A stretch of DNA of 64,000 nt from NCBI GenBank assembly GCA_963930645.1, contig OZ005662.1, forward strand, positions 101,850,436 to 101,914,435. The letters are read 5' to 3'. This stretch comes from Salticus scenicus. Its lineage: Eukaryota; Arthropoda; Arachnida; Araneae; Salticidae. Below, in pieces: positions 10,810-22,729 of the stretch. Made by a program: the position numbers and the translations under genes. The notes beneath the pieces are model-generated. The model was not told the origin of the DNA. It worked only from the letters and a program-made list of their open reading frames with translations, and made no database searches. Each line of letters starts with the position of its first letter. Position 1 is the first letter of the stretch.

Positions 10810-13800
10810 ATAGATATATGTGAGAATTTTTTTCTTTCACAATTAGTATGAAATCGTTAAAATGCAATCTGAAGACAAGCTTTTTAATCTCCAGAAACTT
10901 GACATATTGGGAGAAGTTTAAATAATCTTGTTTTGTCATATCTTGATGAACTTTACGATACGCTGATTAAATTTTGCGCACAAATTTATCTGCACATACG
11001 TCATAATTCATTCAGAATTTTCAGAAATAAGGATTGTAAATATTTTTTGTAATTCGTGATTTTGAATAACATTAAAAAATTTATTGAATTTATACAAACC
11101 TTTATCTTTGTAACATTTTAGTTTATATAGTACATGTCTCAGTCAATTATTTAAACACTAAATCTGAATAAAAGTTTAATTATCAATTTTTATTCAAAAT
11201 AATTACTCTAACAAATCGTTGAAGTTTACAAATATGAATGTACAGTAAAATTTAGAAAAAACGTTGTTTTAAGTTTCAGGTTTTTGAAAGTTTTGAATGA
11301 AGACTTACATTCATATATGTAAGAAATTTTAGAATGTAAAAAAAAAAAAAAAAAGAATCATTAAAAGAATTTTTCTTATAAAAATGTGTTCTAGAAAAAA
11401 TGCTTTGTTTCTATTTTATAAATTTCAAAATTCACTTAAAAAAGATTTTAGCATAAAAAATTTCATAAAATAATAAATAAAATACAATTACATTTTAATT
11501 CTTTTTAAAAATTAAAATACATTATTCCGAAATAGAAAGACATTATGTAGCAGTGCAAGTAGCTGTTTCATTTTATTTCAAATTTTGTAATACTGAAAAA
11601 ATGCATAAAATTAAAAAATATATAATTAATATAAAATCAGATTGAAAGTTTTAGAATAATTATCGTGTCTGGTGATTATTCTGTAGATTTATCTAATGAC
11701 TTTGTGCATTTTTAAAGAAATTGTGCTTTTCATTAAAATAAAATATCCGAGTCTACTATGACTTGTGTGAATACGATTAAAATTCTCCCTCTGGCATTCA
11801 AAACGGATTCTTTTAAAATGTGTATTAAGTTCCTATCTGTTTGCGAACTTTTTGTTTTCTTTTCAAGATTGAATTGCCATTAGATGTATGTAATTTTAAA
11901 AGGAAAATTAGGAAAAATTCTTGATTATATATTTAAACGATGAACTTTTAATGGAAAAGAATTAAAAAAAAAAGAAAAAAGTCAACATATTAAGTTTTGA
12001 AATGTAGAAAGTTTAAAACAAAGTTTTTTTGAAATCGTTTTAAGAATTAAACGTAGAATACATATTTTAGCATTTATTTTTATTTCCGTTTGGAAAAGTA
12101 TTTGAATAAAATCTCTTTCCATTTAATGTTAAAGTACTAAAACTAAAATTTAAGTTTGTCTTTTATTTAAAGTTTCATTAAACCTATTATTAGATTAGAA
12201 AGCTATAAAATAAGGAGTAGAAGAAATTCCCTTTTTATTTAATACTATATAAAGTAATTGTAAGTAAATTAAAATTCAGAAGATAAAAAAAATATATTTT
12301 TTGATTTGACATTAAACTTTTGCGCATTTAAAAATAAATATATAATTTTGCTAATAATGATTTAGTATTTTTTTTACATGCCCTAAAAACACATTAATCG
12401 CAGATAAATATTACTTTTGATGCATCTCAGCAATACTGTCGCACCATACGCATACATGATGTACATTTACAATAGAAATGGAGAAATGTATTTTTGCAAT
12501 GTTAACCTCATAATTAATTGAAACTCTAAATTTAAGTGATGCTTCTCATTTTATTTGTCATACGAAGTAACTAGTTATTTGAATTTTTTTTAATTATATA
12601 ATTAATTAATTAATTAATTTTAGCTGTTTGCGTTCAACTTAAAGTTTCCAATAAACAACACTTCATATCTCAATTAAGTGATGAAACAAATTTCAGACTT
12701 GTGTTTTAAAAAATCTTATAGCGACATGTTTAAATACATTTGTTGGTGGATTATCAGAAAATCAAAATGTATTTTTTAGTATAAGATATAAATGAGAAAT
12801 TTTTTCGTTCGTAATTAGTATAAAAACGTTAAAACGCAAAGTGAAGACAAGTTTTTTAATCTCCAAAACTTAAGACATTGTTGAGAATTTTAAATCAACT
12901 TGTCTTATCACATCTCTGCGAATTTTACGATATGGTGATTAAATATTGTGCACAAATTTATTCACATAATTCATTGAGAATTTTTCAGTTATAAGAGTTG
13001 GAATCAGTTAAGTTTTTTAATTCATGTATTTCAAAAATCTGGAAAAAAATATTGATTTTATACAAACTTTTATCTTTGGACTTTTTTAATTTATATAATA
13101 CATGTCTAAGTCGAATATTTAAACACTAAAAACTAAACTAAAAGTTTTATTATCGTATTGTATGGAATTTTTATTCAAAATAATTACTCTCACAAATCGT
13201 TGAAATTTACAAATATGAATGTACCGTAAAATTTTGCAAAATACCGTTGTTTTACGTTTAAGGTTTTCAAAATTTTTAGATGAAGACTTATATTCATATA
13301 CGTAAGGAATTTTAGAATGTAAAAGCAATAATCATTAAAAGATTTTTCTAATAAATTTGTGTTCCAGAAAAATGCTTTGTTTCTATATTATAAATTTTAA
13401 AATTCACTTAAAAAAGATTTTAGCATAAAAATTCCATAAAAATAATAAAATACAATTACATTTTAATTCTTTTGAAGAATTAAAATACATTATTTCGAAA
13501 TAGAAAGACATTATGTAGCAGTGCAAGTAGCTGTTTCATTTTATTTCAAATTTTGTAATACTGAAAAAATACATAAAATTGAAAAAATATATATTTAAAA
13601 TAAAATCAGTGTAAAAGTTTTAAAATAATTATCGTGTCTAGTGATTACTCTTTAGATTTCTCTAATGACTTTGTGCATTATTAAAGAAATTGTGCTTTTC
13701 ATTAAAATAAAATATAGGAGTCTATTATGACTTGGGTGAATACGATTAAAAATCTCCCTCTGGCATTTAAAACGGATTCTTTTAAAATGTGTATTAAGTT

Positions 13801-14245
13801 CCTATCTGTTTGCGTACATTTTGTTTTCTTTTGAAGATTGAATTGCCATTAGATATATGTAATTTTAAAAGGAAAATTAGGAAAATTTCTTGATTATATA
13901 TTGAAATAATGAAACTTTTATGGAAAATAATAATAAAAAAAAAATTCAATGGATTAAGCTTTGAAATGTAGAAAAATTAAAACAATGTTTTATTGAAATC
14001 GTTTTAAGAACTGAATGAACAATACATATTTTAGCATTTATTTTTAATTCCGTTTGGAAAAGTATTTGAATAAAATCTCTTCCCATTTAATGTTAAAGTA
14101 CTAAAACTACAATTTAAGTTTTACTTTTATTTAAAGTTTCATTAAACTTATTATTAGATTAGAGAGCTATAAAATAGGGAGTAGAAGAAATTTCCTTTTT
14201 ATTTTATACTATATAAAGTAATTGTAAGAAAATTAAAATTCAGAA

Positions 14246-14250
<5 letters not shown>
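10290..14250. repeat. Tandem duplication of a ~1.97-kb AT-rich unit
   Basis: Unit A (~10290-12285) and unit B (~12290-14250) align along their length. Matching landmarks include the CTCATCATTAATTAAA / CTCATAATTAATTGAA box (10513, 12507), the GTAGCAGTGCAAGTAGCTG box (11547, 13515) and the GAGTAGAAGAAATT box (12214, 14180). Divergence is moderate with many small indels. A poly-T tract of ~34 bp at 10774-10807 is present in A and absent from B. No conserved reading frame is kept between copies, which argues against coding. Confidence 0.85.
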
Positions 14251-14284
<34 letters not shown>

Positions 14285-15184
14285 CATAAAAGAATTCTAA
14301 ATTTAAATGTAAATTAGAAATTTAATTAATTGTTATATATACATCTATATCTTTATAAATATAAACATGGATATTTTTTTTAACTGAATTTTTTGCAAAT
14401 TTTATTTTATGCTACTTATGATAAAATTGAGTATTATAAATGCACACTGTTTTTAATATTTTTACAAATATTTAAATTTATTTAATTTTTAATTTTTGGT
14501 ACTATATTTTACTATTTAGTATAAAAAGGTCAACTAATATATTTTTTCTCTACTCTAGAAATAAAAGGTACATTTATGAAAAAAAAAAATATGTTCCGAT
14601 GCTATCATTTATCTATAAGTTATCAAAACTCTTTATATTGTCTAAAATACATTTTGAAGAAGATTATATAAGCAGGTTTGTAACAATGAAATTGATGTTA
14701 CTCAAAATTTTCTTTAACCACTATCTAATATAAAATATAAAATTCAGTAATTAATAACATTACAGAAAAATGATTTAATGAACATTTAAATCCAAAAGTA
14801 ACTAGAAGCTGAATTTGAGGCTATTGAAGCTTTATTGAAGCTGATGATTACTATCGAGTTGCATGCGGGGATTCATACAAACAACAAAAAACGGTCTTAA
14901 GAAGAATTTTCCCTTCCTTTTTGAGTACTGACATTTTTGCCCACTGTAGGATTATTACGGTAGAGTACTATAGGTATAGAAAACGCACAATGCCGAAAAT
15001 GCAAAATGTACAAAAACTATTTTGTGTAGCCCTGTAAATTATGATATTATTATTAGACACTGTATTTTACAGTAACAATACTTTCGATTATCTTAATATT
15101 GTACGTAAATTTCATTAAATTAAAAAAAGTGTAGAAAACTTAGAATACCCTTAAAAAAAAAAAAAATACTATCTATAGTTACGT
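14251..15184. other. AT-rich sequence, poly-A at 14251-14281
   Basis: A poly-A tract directly follows the end of duplication unit B. Beyond it there is no frame, RNA gene or repeat that I can support. Confidence 0.5.
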
Positions 15185-15560
15185 TTGTGTGTCTCTGTGT
15201 ACGGCAACAGACATTACAGACCCCAAACAATTTACAGACACATCTTTATGTTCAGAACTTATTTAAATCTAATTCCAAGTAAATCGGAAGATTTTATGGC
15301 TACTATTTACCTATATATAAATACCCATAAAACGTATTTTTTACACCCAAAACATTTTACGCATACATCCTTATGTTTAGAATGTATTTAAATCTAATAG
15401 TCAGTTGGAAGATTTCGTGGCTACTATTCCAGTAAATACCCACAAACCGTATTTTCGCACCCAAACAGATACTTCAATATATTAAAAAGTATTTAAATAG
15501 AATTTAAAGAGTTTGTGGCTACTATTTGTATATATAGCCACAAACTGTGCATTTATATGG
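15185..15560. repeat. Three degenerate ~125-bp tandem units
   Basis: Units share CACCCAAAACATTTTACG-, TATGTTTAGAAT.TATTTAAA- and GTGGCTACTATT-like boxes, near 15220-15310, 15340-15430 and 15455-15540. The unit ends with a 'CCCATAAAACGTATTTT' box. Non-coding. Confidence 0.65.
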
Positions 15561-15822
15561 AAGAAACGGAAAGGAAATCTACATTTTAAGTCACAGAATG
15601 GACGCATTGATATAATTCGCAGACTTATAATACTGTATTCTCCCAGCTATCCTTGGAATTGATTGGCATGTGCTTCACGGATAAATCAAATCACGTATAA
15701 ACTGCAAAAAGGTTGAAAATGAGATTTAAAAAAAATTCTAGCTCAAAAGATTTAATTTTTTGTACATAAAACATAGGACAGGTAAAAAATTCCATTACCG
15801 ATATCGTGAACAATTCCCCCCC

Positions 15823-16218
15823 TTAACACGTTGAGTGTCATGTCAGCCATTCTAGATTCTAGACATTTTGTCATATATCTCTAAGTACTGAAGGAATCAT
15901 CTTGAAACTTTAGAAATGTGCAGAATGTTTTATACTTCAAACATTTCAGTGAAACTTTTACCCCGAAAGTAAAAGCAGTACCAATAAAACATTAAAACAT
16001 TGAGCAGCCTTTCAGCCATCAGTGGCTGACAGTGTCAAATATGATATAAAGCCGCGTCAACCATCGGTGGCGGATATAAAATAGGATATAAAACTAAAAA
16101 TATTACATTTAATGATTTAAAATTTATTAAAAATTTGCTTAATGTTTATTTATTACATTAGGATTTATTATAGAATTTTAATGGGTTTTAAGAATTTGCG
16201 TGGCGCTCAAGGTGTTAA
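15823..16218. mobile_element. TTAA-flanked MITE of piggyBac type
   Basis: TTAA at 15823-15826 and 16215-16218 bound ends reading CACGTTGAGTGTCA (left) and, inverted, CACCTTGAGCGCCAC (right). A TTAA duplication with short imperfect inverted ends is the hallmark of piggyBac transposition. The ~390-bp interior is non-coding, so it depends on a transposase elsewhere. The interior repeats a CAGCCATCAGTGGC / CAACCATCGGTGGC motif. Confidence 0.6.
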
Positions 16219-16828
16219 AATATAACCAAATATAGTATGTGTTTTCTTCAAGAGTGAGATTACGATATTTAGATACGGTGAATGGTAAAATATATATATT
16301 CTTTAAAATGAAAATTTAAACAACTGCGATGAATTTTTATATCAATGATGGGATAGGTAAAAAATCTTCCATTACCGACATTGTAAATGTACTCTACATT
16401 TTGAGATGTGAATGCATATCATCAATTTAAATGCATGCGGTTGTTGAAAATTCACGTCACCATTATCTCATCTTTCAAATACTTCACGTCATTTGAAGTC
16501 TCAAACTTATAAAGATGGAAATTTCTTTACGCTACATAGAGAGAGAGTAATTTTCTTTCAACGTAATGAAGGAATGAAATAGGTCTGAAATATTTAGAAA
16601 TAAATGACATCAACATACTTTTATATAAAACATAGTGAAGTTTTCTTTTTATATTTTTTCCACGAATCATTGTGCATTTCTGTCAGTTGTTAAAAATTTT
16701 GTTTTTAAACAATCAGGAAATTTTAAATACATTAAAACTGAAAGTAATATTTGTGGTAAGTACAGCTTAACGCGTTTAGATTGCTCTAAATAAAGTGAAA
16801 GAACACATAATGTTATATACGTAATAAT

Positions 16829-17245
16829 GTTGTGTACACGGAATTCATGAATTTTCTCAAAATGAAAGGCAAATCTTGCAGAAGCTTAAAAGTTTATTTA
16901 CAGAATTATTTAGAAGATTACGAGTCTATAAACCAAGTATCAACATCAGTTTCACTAGAAAAAACAGCTAAAATAACAGCTGACAATATCAGATTCACAG
17001 TATAAATTGTATTATAGCATTAACACCCAGCAATTGGCTGCAAACAACAGTATCAAGGAACCAGTGAGGAACACTTTACCTTAAAGATGTTGGCGAAAAA
17101 CTGACTGACTTGGTTGTGATGCGATTCTTTATATACCCGCGTTGAAATTTGAGAATGTTCCAGTAACTAATTAACCAAGCAAGTTAAAGTTTAGATATTT
17201 TAGATATCGATAATTTGGATTTTCTCGCCAAGGTCGACAAAAATG
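16829..17245 (-). repeat. LTR remnant of a Ty3/Gypsy-type retrotransposon
   Basis: Read on the minus strand this stretch has promoter-like order: a CGCGGGTATATAAAG TATA element (around 17138-17150), ~250 bp of transcribed-type sequence, then a GTAAATAAACTTTTAA polyadenylation-like signal near 16885-16900 and an end reading GTGTACACAACA near 16829. It lies directly downstream (minus strand) of the pol remnant at 17305-17820, as a 3' LTR would after a large internal deletion. Exact LTR boundaries and target duplication are uncertain. Confidence 0.45.
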
Positions 17246-17304
17246 TCGCCAATGAGTGAACCTGGAACCAATATAGACTACACAAAAACACATTAAGCAA
17301 ACAC

Positions 17305-17820
17305 GTTAACGATGAGGGTTAGTCCAGAGCAGGAATGTTCTGCCATAGAGATAATGATGGAAATGTTTTATGGCCTTTACGATGGCGGGTAATTCTTTCC
17401 TGGTAGTATGTTTCGCTCCGGTTTAGACAAGCATTTACCTGTAAGCAACAACACGCTATTGACAAGCAACTTCCTGCGATAGAACAGAACAGGCACTTTA
17501 TGGCTTATAGAGTGTCCAATATGAATTGTTTGTAGGGCTGTGGATACGTCAGAATAGGCGAAGATGTAAAACCTGCTTAAGTCTCTTGAATTTTTTTTTC
17601 ACATTCTTCTGTCCACAGGAACTTCTGTTTAACTTCCGTCAGCTTGTAGAGAGGTCTAGCCATACTAGAGAAACCCTTCACGAATTTCCTATAGTGTGTC
17701 CATAAGCAAAGGAATCTTCGTATTTGGCAGACAATTACAGGGTTACTTCTGTTCTCGACTCTAGAAATCTTCTCGGAATCAGTTCTCAAACCTTCTGCAG
17801 GAAATATTATGTGTTTAGAA
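17305..17820 (-). pseudogene. Ty3/Gypsy pol fragment: reverse transcriptase thumb to RNase H
   Basis: The open part (17577-17789) reads through the typical RT thumb/connection: GLRTDSEKISRVEN, then IRRFLCLWTHYRKFVKGFS, then ARPLYKLTE and FLWTEECEKKIQ. After an in-frame stop following QET, the same frame continues SSPILTYPQPYKQFILDT, the start of RNase H, then another stop. A frameshifted continuation near 17311-17430 reads TRKELPAIVKAIKHFHHYLYG. The RNase H catalytic core is broken by indels, so this is dead. It would have been part of a gag-pol polyprotein. The LTR remnant at 16829-17245 lies downstream. Confidence 0.85.
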
Positions 17821-17896
17821 ACTTTTGTGTTTTAATATCACATATATTCTTCAGATTTCTGAATGCAAAAAATCTGTTTGATTACTGTGAATCTTG

Positions 17897-17898
<2 letters not shown>

Positions 17899-17946
<48 letters not shown>

Positions 17947-17975
17947 TGCATAACAAAAAAAAAAAAAAAAAAAAG
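17899..17975. repeat. (TA)n microsatellite plus poly-A tract
   Basis: (TA)n runs 17899-17937, then a short CACACAC and a ~20-base A run at 17957-17974. Several overlapping frames with IYIYIYI or FFFFFF peptides arise only from this. Confidence 0.95.
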
Positions 17976-18144
17976 ACGCACCAAGAAGAAGGGGGGACAA
18001 TAATTGATAGATGGGGTGGAATGGGTGGTCCGAATGGGACAAAAATTGGTAGATGTAATGCACATGTGGAGAAAACCAATTGATTATAGTTTCAGAAAAT
18101 TTGAAAGATTTAATCTAGAGAAACGGCCTCACAAAGTAAACAAG

Positions 18145-18357
18145 TCAATAACGCGTTGTTCCAGTTCTGGCCTTTATGTACGCAGTTATTCGGCTTGGTA
18201 TTAATTGATAGATTTGACAGATGGGCTCCTGTGAAGTATCGTGCCAAATTCTGTCCAATTGTTGCGTTAGATTGGTAAAATCTCTAGCTGGTTGTAGGAC
18301 CCTTTTTATGATGCTCCAAACGTCTTCAGTGAAAGAGAAATCCGGGGACTGAGCTCA
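18145..18357 (-). pseudogene. Tc1/mariner transposase C-terminal fragment
   Basis: An uninterrupted minus-strand frame from 18354 to the stop at 18145-18147 reads QSPDFSFTEDVWSIIKR, then a helical segment with LTQQLDRIWHDTSQEPI and IPSRITAYIKARTGTTRY before the stop. The family pattern near the third catalytic acidic residue is a W-P-x-x-SPDLNPIE..W box followed by an ~55-residue tail ending in a C-x-x-x-x-GGHT-Y-like terminus, which this matches. Immediately upstream the expected Trp codon is a TGA (18355-18357), and no N-terminal portion is found. Confidence 0.8.
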
Positions 18358-18979
18358 ACCCCACTGAGCCACCTATTTCTATTTAAAGTCACTGAAGTAC
18401 CAGTTGCACGTAGGAGTATATATATATTCAAATCTAGGGATTTTGATTTAGTACATAAAGACATACTTACAAGACTTTACAGCAATAAAATCAAATAGAA
18501 AATTAATATAGCCGAACTTAATATAACCGGTAACATGGCACAGATGATTCTGCATTGATTTAAAAATTTAAATTAAATATGAAAGCCTAACTAAAAGAAT
18601 GGATAATTTTAGGGGGGGGGGGGAATCAGTATTTTAAATGATAAATGCTGATAGTTATGTCTATGTTTGGTAGCTTTACAAGTCCATTATTAAAGCGAAC
18701 ATGGCGCTCGTTTAAAACTTTATGTCAAATTATATTGTCATACTCCGTATTACAAATATTTCCGATTTCTGTGCCACGCACCTCAAAGTAACAGGGTTTA
18801 ACAAAACTAATGGTCTCAACTTTAAGTGAAGACCTCGCAAAAATAAACAAATTTCACCATAGAATGTGAGGTCGGAATGCAGAGAAAGGGTGAGCCAGGG
18901 AAGGGCACATGCTTGGTGAAAATAGCGATTACAATAAAGACAAATAATAAAGGACAAATAATCCTTAATTTTGAAAACT

Positions 18980-19267
18980 TTAAAACAAATGCTCAAATGA
19001 GCGACCACAAACTGCAATACAGGCTTCATATCGGTGGCGGAGAGAATCATGCAGCCTATGGAATATTCTTGACATTTCCCTAACGTCTGCGACAGTAATT
19101 GGAGAGACGAATTTCCTTAGTGATTTCACAAGTGTCTCAAAAACGACACTTTTTAGCTGTCCCCAGAAGAAAAAACCAAGGCAGGACAGATGGAAAGATC
19201 TGGATGGCCAAGAGACGGGCTACCCTAGGGCAATCCATCTGTATTTCTGCAAAAGTTGACGTCTCAT
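18980..19267 (-). pseudogene. Second, different mariner-like transposase C-terminal fragment
   Basis: A minus-strand frame ending at TAA 18980-18982 reads QKYRWIALG, an in-frame TAG (19220-19222), then PVSWPSRSFHLSCLGFFFWG and, further on, VREMSRIFHRLHDSLRHRYE and a CIAVCGRSFEHLF end. The RWIGRGGP-x-WP-x-RSPDLTP-x-DFFLWG box and the terminal C-A-x-GG-x-SFE-L are hallmarks of a mariner-type transposase lineage common in arthropods (remembered, not searched). The DxFLW aspartate is replaced here (CLGFFFWG), so it would be catalytically dead even without the stop. It differs from the neighbouring relic at 18145. Confidence 0.75.
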
Positions 19268-19636
19268 AGATTCGAGAGAAATCATGCTTTCGCGGTGCTT
19301 TCCGACCCCACATTGTATTCAGAAAGCTGTTACTTTGGCAAGTTCCATCACCCCTTACAGTTGTGATAATTAATTTTGTTACAATCTGTATGCATTAATG
19401 TTCTTTTTAAATTATTGTATGCATATTAATTGTAAGCATAGATAAAAATACATTTTAATAGAAATGTATAAGTCTACTTATTTTTTGATCAACGATATTC
19501 GATTTCCAATGATAGCCAGCAAAAATTAATTGCGAATGCAGTGGTGGAATAACCCATATACGTGACCAGGAGACATGGTAACGTGCAAAGTTTATCAAAC
19601 GCTGTGATTTATTTTCCTTATTACTTTTAACTATTA

Positions 19637-20518
19637 ACAAGGAGACGGCAAGGGTGTGGGGTCCTCAAATCGAACGGAGGTTCCGCGTGTAGTTAGCACT
19701 CAGTGAGTGTATTCATATACTCAAACCCTAGAGCGCACTACTTAGCCATCGCCGAGAAAAAAATTCCTGAAGTTTGAAATATTTTTTATTTTTATTTGTA
19801 TTAAAATTTAATAAATCGTTATAAACAATTTCTTATTTAAACAATTAAAATTCAATCAATCGTTCATCATCAGCTCTCTTCTCCAATTTTTTCAAAAATG
19901 ATCAAATATGCCTGGTATGTGTCAAAATTATCTGAACATCGAGAAATATTTATGAATGTGAACGAAGTTTGCTTTTTAGAAGAAATTCTCAAAACACCGT
20001 GCTCTTGTAAAAAAGCTGCATTTATTTGTTGTGCAAGTTCTCGACAAAATTTGTGTTTTTTTTTGTTTTTATGATAAATATCATCCAGGTTTGTGTATTC
20101 GTAAAGATGAATAATTGAAAGAATTGCTAATGCTATAAACGTATAATCATAAATATTCATTGTATTTAATAATATGTTATTTTATAAAAAATAAATGGTA
20201 ATGTTTAAAAGAACTGTGGCTTTTATATTTATTCTATCTACAGTTCTAAGTTCTAATCGTTAAAAAGTTAGAAATCCTTAAAGTCGCGATTTAACAATGT
20301 ATAAAAGTTGAAAAGAAATTGTTTATAACGATTCATTAAATTTTAATACAATTTTTTTTTTTTTTTTTTTTTTTTTTTCTAACTTCAGGAATTTTTTTCT
20401 CGGCGATGGCTAAGTAGTGCGCTCTAGGGTTTGAGTATATGAATACACTCACAGAGTGCTAATTACACGCGGAACCTCCGTTCGATTTGAGGACCCCACA
20501 CCCTTGCCGTCTCCTTGT
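19637..20518. mobile_element. ~880-bp foldback element with ~140-bp near-perfect terminal inverted repeats
   Basis: The left arm begins ACAAGGAGACGGCAAGGGTG and runs to about 19780. The right arm is its inverse, ending CACCCTTGCCGTCTCCTTGT. Inner segments around 19800-19860 and 20300-20350 also pair. A poly-T tract (20351-20378) interrupts the right arm. The centre carries one 96-codon frame (19870-20160, minus). The superfamily is not clear from the ends, and no target duplication longer than 2 bp is evident. Confidence 0.8.
19870..20160 (-). CDS. Unrecognised 96-aa frame at the centre of the foldback element
   Basis: The frame starts MNIYDYTFIALAILSIIHLY and fills most of the unpaired centre of the foldback element. 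It has a hydrophobic start (residues 7-18), a basic KNKKKHK patch (31-37) and one FCRELAQQINAAF helix-like stretch. I do not recognise a family. It may be chance in AT-rich DNA or the tail of a captured or internally deleted gene. Confidence 0.2.
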   Translation of the reverse strand: MNIYDYTFIALAILSIIHLYEYTNLDDIYHKNKKKHKFCRELAQQINAAFLQEHGVLRISSKKQTSFTFINISRCSDNFDTYQAYLIIFEKIGEES

Positions 20519-20580
20519 AAGTTAAAAAACAGTACGTTATTATTATCAATAGTAATGGTTTTAATAGTCGTATTTTGTTA

Positions 20581-20611
<31 letters not shown>

Positions 20612-21245
20612 TAAATGAATTATGTTATTTAGAGATATGTATATATTATATGTATGCAAGGGCGTACGGGCATTCTTTACCGCCTTTTTGTGATCATGCA
20701 ATCGCGGCAGCAGTCTTTATTAAAAGAAGCTGGACTCTTTTTTACACGTAATCTTTATTGTATTACTGCCGGGATTTTCCGCTTAGGAGAGGCCAGTACA
20801 AATATTTATAATGTAACATCGTGCAGTTATTTTAGCTAGTCATCGTAGGAAAAATGCACTTCATCGAGGAATGTAAGCATTTTTATATTAGGGAAATTGA
20901 AAAAAGAGTACGGGATCTTTCCCCTACGTGACGATATGTCACGTGATTAAAAAGGCATATTGATGTGTTTTTTAACTATTTAATTAGTTCTCCACTCTGA
21001 GATTAGACAGGACCTTAGTCGGGCATGTTTCTGTCTGGAGGGAAAAGGAGCAATTTGAAAGAAATATGCAAAACAACAACAACAACAACAACAATAATAA
21101 TAATAAAAAGATTAATTTTGTTAACGGTTTAGTTTTTAAGAAAGCATAAATGTTATTTTCTGTTTGATAGAACAGATTGGAAGTATTATTAAAAAATATA
21201 TTAATTGAATTATAACTTAATGTAAAAAGACCTAATTAGGGTTTT

Positions 21246-21284
<39 letters not shown>

Positions 21285-21700
21285 TGGCAAGACGTGCAAA
21301 CTGAGGACTATGTGTATACACCGCCAATCGGGGACTTCGTAAATAATTGACTTAAAAGCATATTTTTGATAAATAACTATTAATAAAACTCATTCAATTA
21401 TGAATCAGCTTTGATTTTTCTTAAAATTCCAAAATTTCTCAATATTTCTCAATATGTATTTTTACCGTCTAAATGGGGACCTCGATACACCGCAACACAC
21501 ACAGTGAACTTGATACACACAATCAACTGGGGACTTTGTAATTTTACAATCAAATGAGGACATTGACTATGTTGATACACACAATCAAATGAGGACATGA
21601 AGATTTTTTTTTTTTATGTTATGGTACAATTCACATTATACATGTTGCACATAGTTTAAGAAAATATTTTACAATAATAATAACGCTCAGACTTGCTAAG
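20519..21700. other. AT-rich sequence with microsatellites and outlying satellite units
   Basis: (TA)n at 20587-20610, (AAC)n(AAT)n at 21070-21106 and (AC)n at 21253-21282. Between 21285 and 21605 degenerate units with GATACACACAATCAAATGAGGACAT resemble the main satellite at 22730-23420. No gene is supported. Confidence 0.6.
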
Positions 21701-21704
21701 TGAC

Positions 21705-22720
21705 TCTGTGACGATGCACGATGGCGAATTAAACGCCGCATAAAGTTTTCGGGAAAAAGAAATTTGTTAAATGTATTGTAATGAAAGTATTTGTAATTAT
21801 GTGAATAGTTTTTGTAATACAAGTGAATAGTTTTACTAGTATTTTAATGAGTTTCAAAGTGGCTTCTGGTGATCAAAATACCACTTTATAATTTATTATG
21901 AATAAATGAAATTTCGTACACAATATTAAGTATATTGTATTGTAAGCCTGTTGATATTGTATAATTTGAAGCTGAGATTTCTTTGATGTTAAGACATTGC
22001 CTCCTAAACTAGATGCCTTCCGCGTGGCTCGGAAACTTGGCAAGAGTTCAAACGGTAAACAGCGCCACCTGGTACAGATTGCGCAACTTTTTTATTCAAC
22101 TGTCACCAATAATTTTCATAAGTGATATATGATATATATAATCGACGTTTCTTCGATTCTATTCGCCTTTTATGTATATCAAATCACACTTTAAAAATTT
22201 TTGGTGGCTGTTGAATAAAAAAAGTCGCGCAATCTGTACCAGGTGGCGCTGCCTACCACAAAGTTTCCGAGCCACGCGGAAGGCATCTAGTTTAGAAGGC
22301 TATGGCCTATGGTTAAGATAATTTACAGCGCCCCCTAATGGGAAAAATGTATTAACAGTGTTGTATTGGAAGGGTTTGTTTGAGATTAGAATATATTGCT
22401 TGTTTAAGTGAGTGTATGGTTTTCATCATATTTTAGAGTGTGTTACAGCTTCTCTGGTGGTCAAAATACGAATTTATATTCTATTATAAATATTATTTCG
22501 CACACATGATTAAGTATGTTCATCACATGGTTGGAAATTAGGATTTTATTGTGATAAAATGCTTACAGTGCCCCATAACATCAAGAATCTTAACTGAATG
22601 TGTTGTAATGAAAGAATTTGAGTGAGATTAAGATACATTATGTGTTTAAGTGATTGAATAGTTTTAAAAATAATTTAAAAGTGTTTCGCAGTGCTTCCTG
22701 TTGGTAAAAAAAGCAGGTAA
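21705..22720. repeat. Three diverged ~250-bp tandem units, split by a MITE
   Basis: Units contain AGCGCCCCCTAATGGG-like, TGTTGTAATGAAAG-like, GTTTAAGTGA.TG.ATAG-like and TTCTGGTGGTCAAAATA-like boxes, at ~21720-21990, ~22325-22560 and ~22561-22715. The MITE at 21999-22300 separates units one and two. Confidence 0.55.
21999..22300. mobile_element. ~300-bp MITE with ~75-bp terminal inverted repeats
   Basis: Ends read GCCTCCTAAACTAGATGCCT on the left and, inverted, GCCTTCTAAACTAGATGCCT on the right. Pairing continues through TTCCGCGTGGCTCGGAAACTT and CAGCGCCACCTGGTACAGATT to TTGAATAAA-type boxes. The non-coding centre is short. It interrupts a tandem array, so it inserted after the array formed. 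Confidence 0.8.
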
Positions 22721-22729
22721 GAAAATTGT

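Noticed and set aside
17838..18083. Several overlapping frames with IYIYIY and FFFF peptides
   Set aside because: They arise from a (TA)n microsatellite and a poly-A tract.
18730..19050. 106-codon minus-strand frame
   Set aside because: It overlaps the mariner relic out of frame; the real homologous frame is the one ending at 18980.
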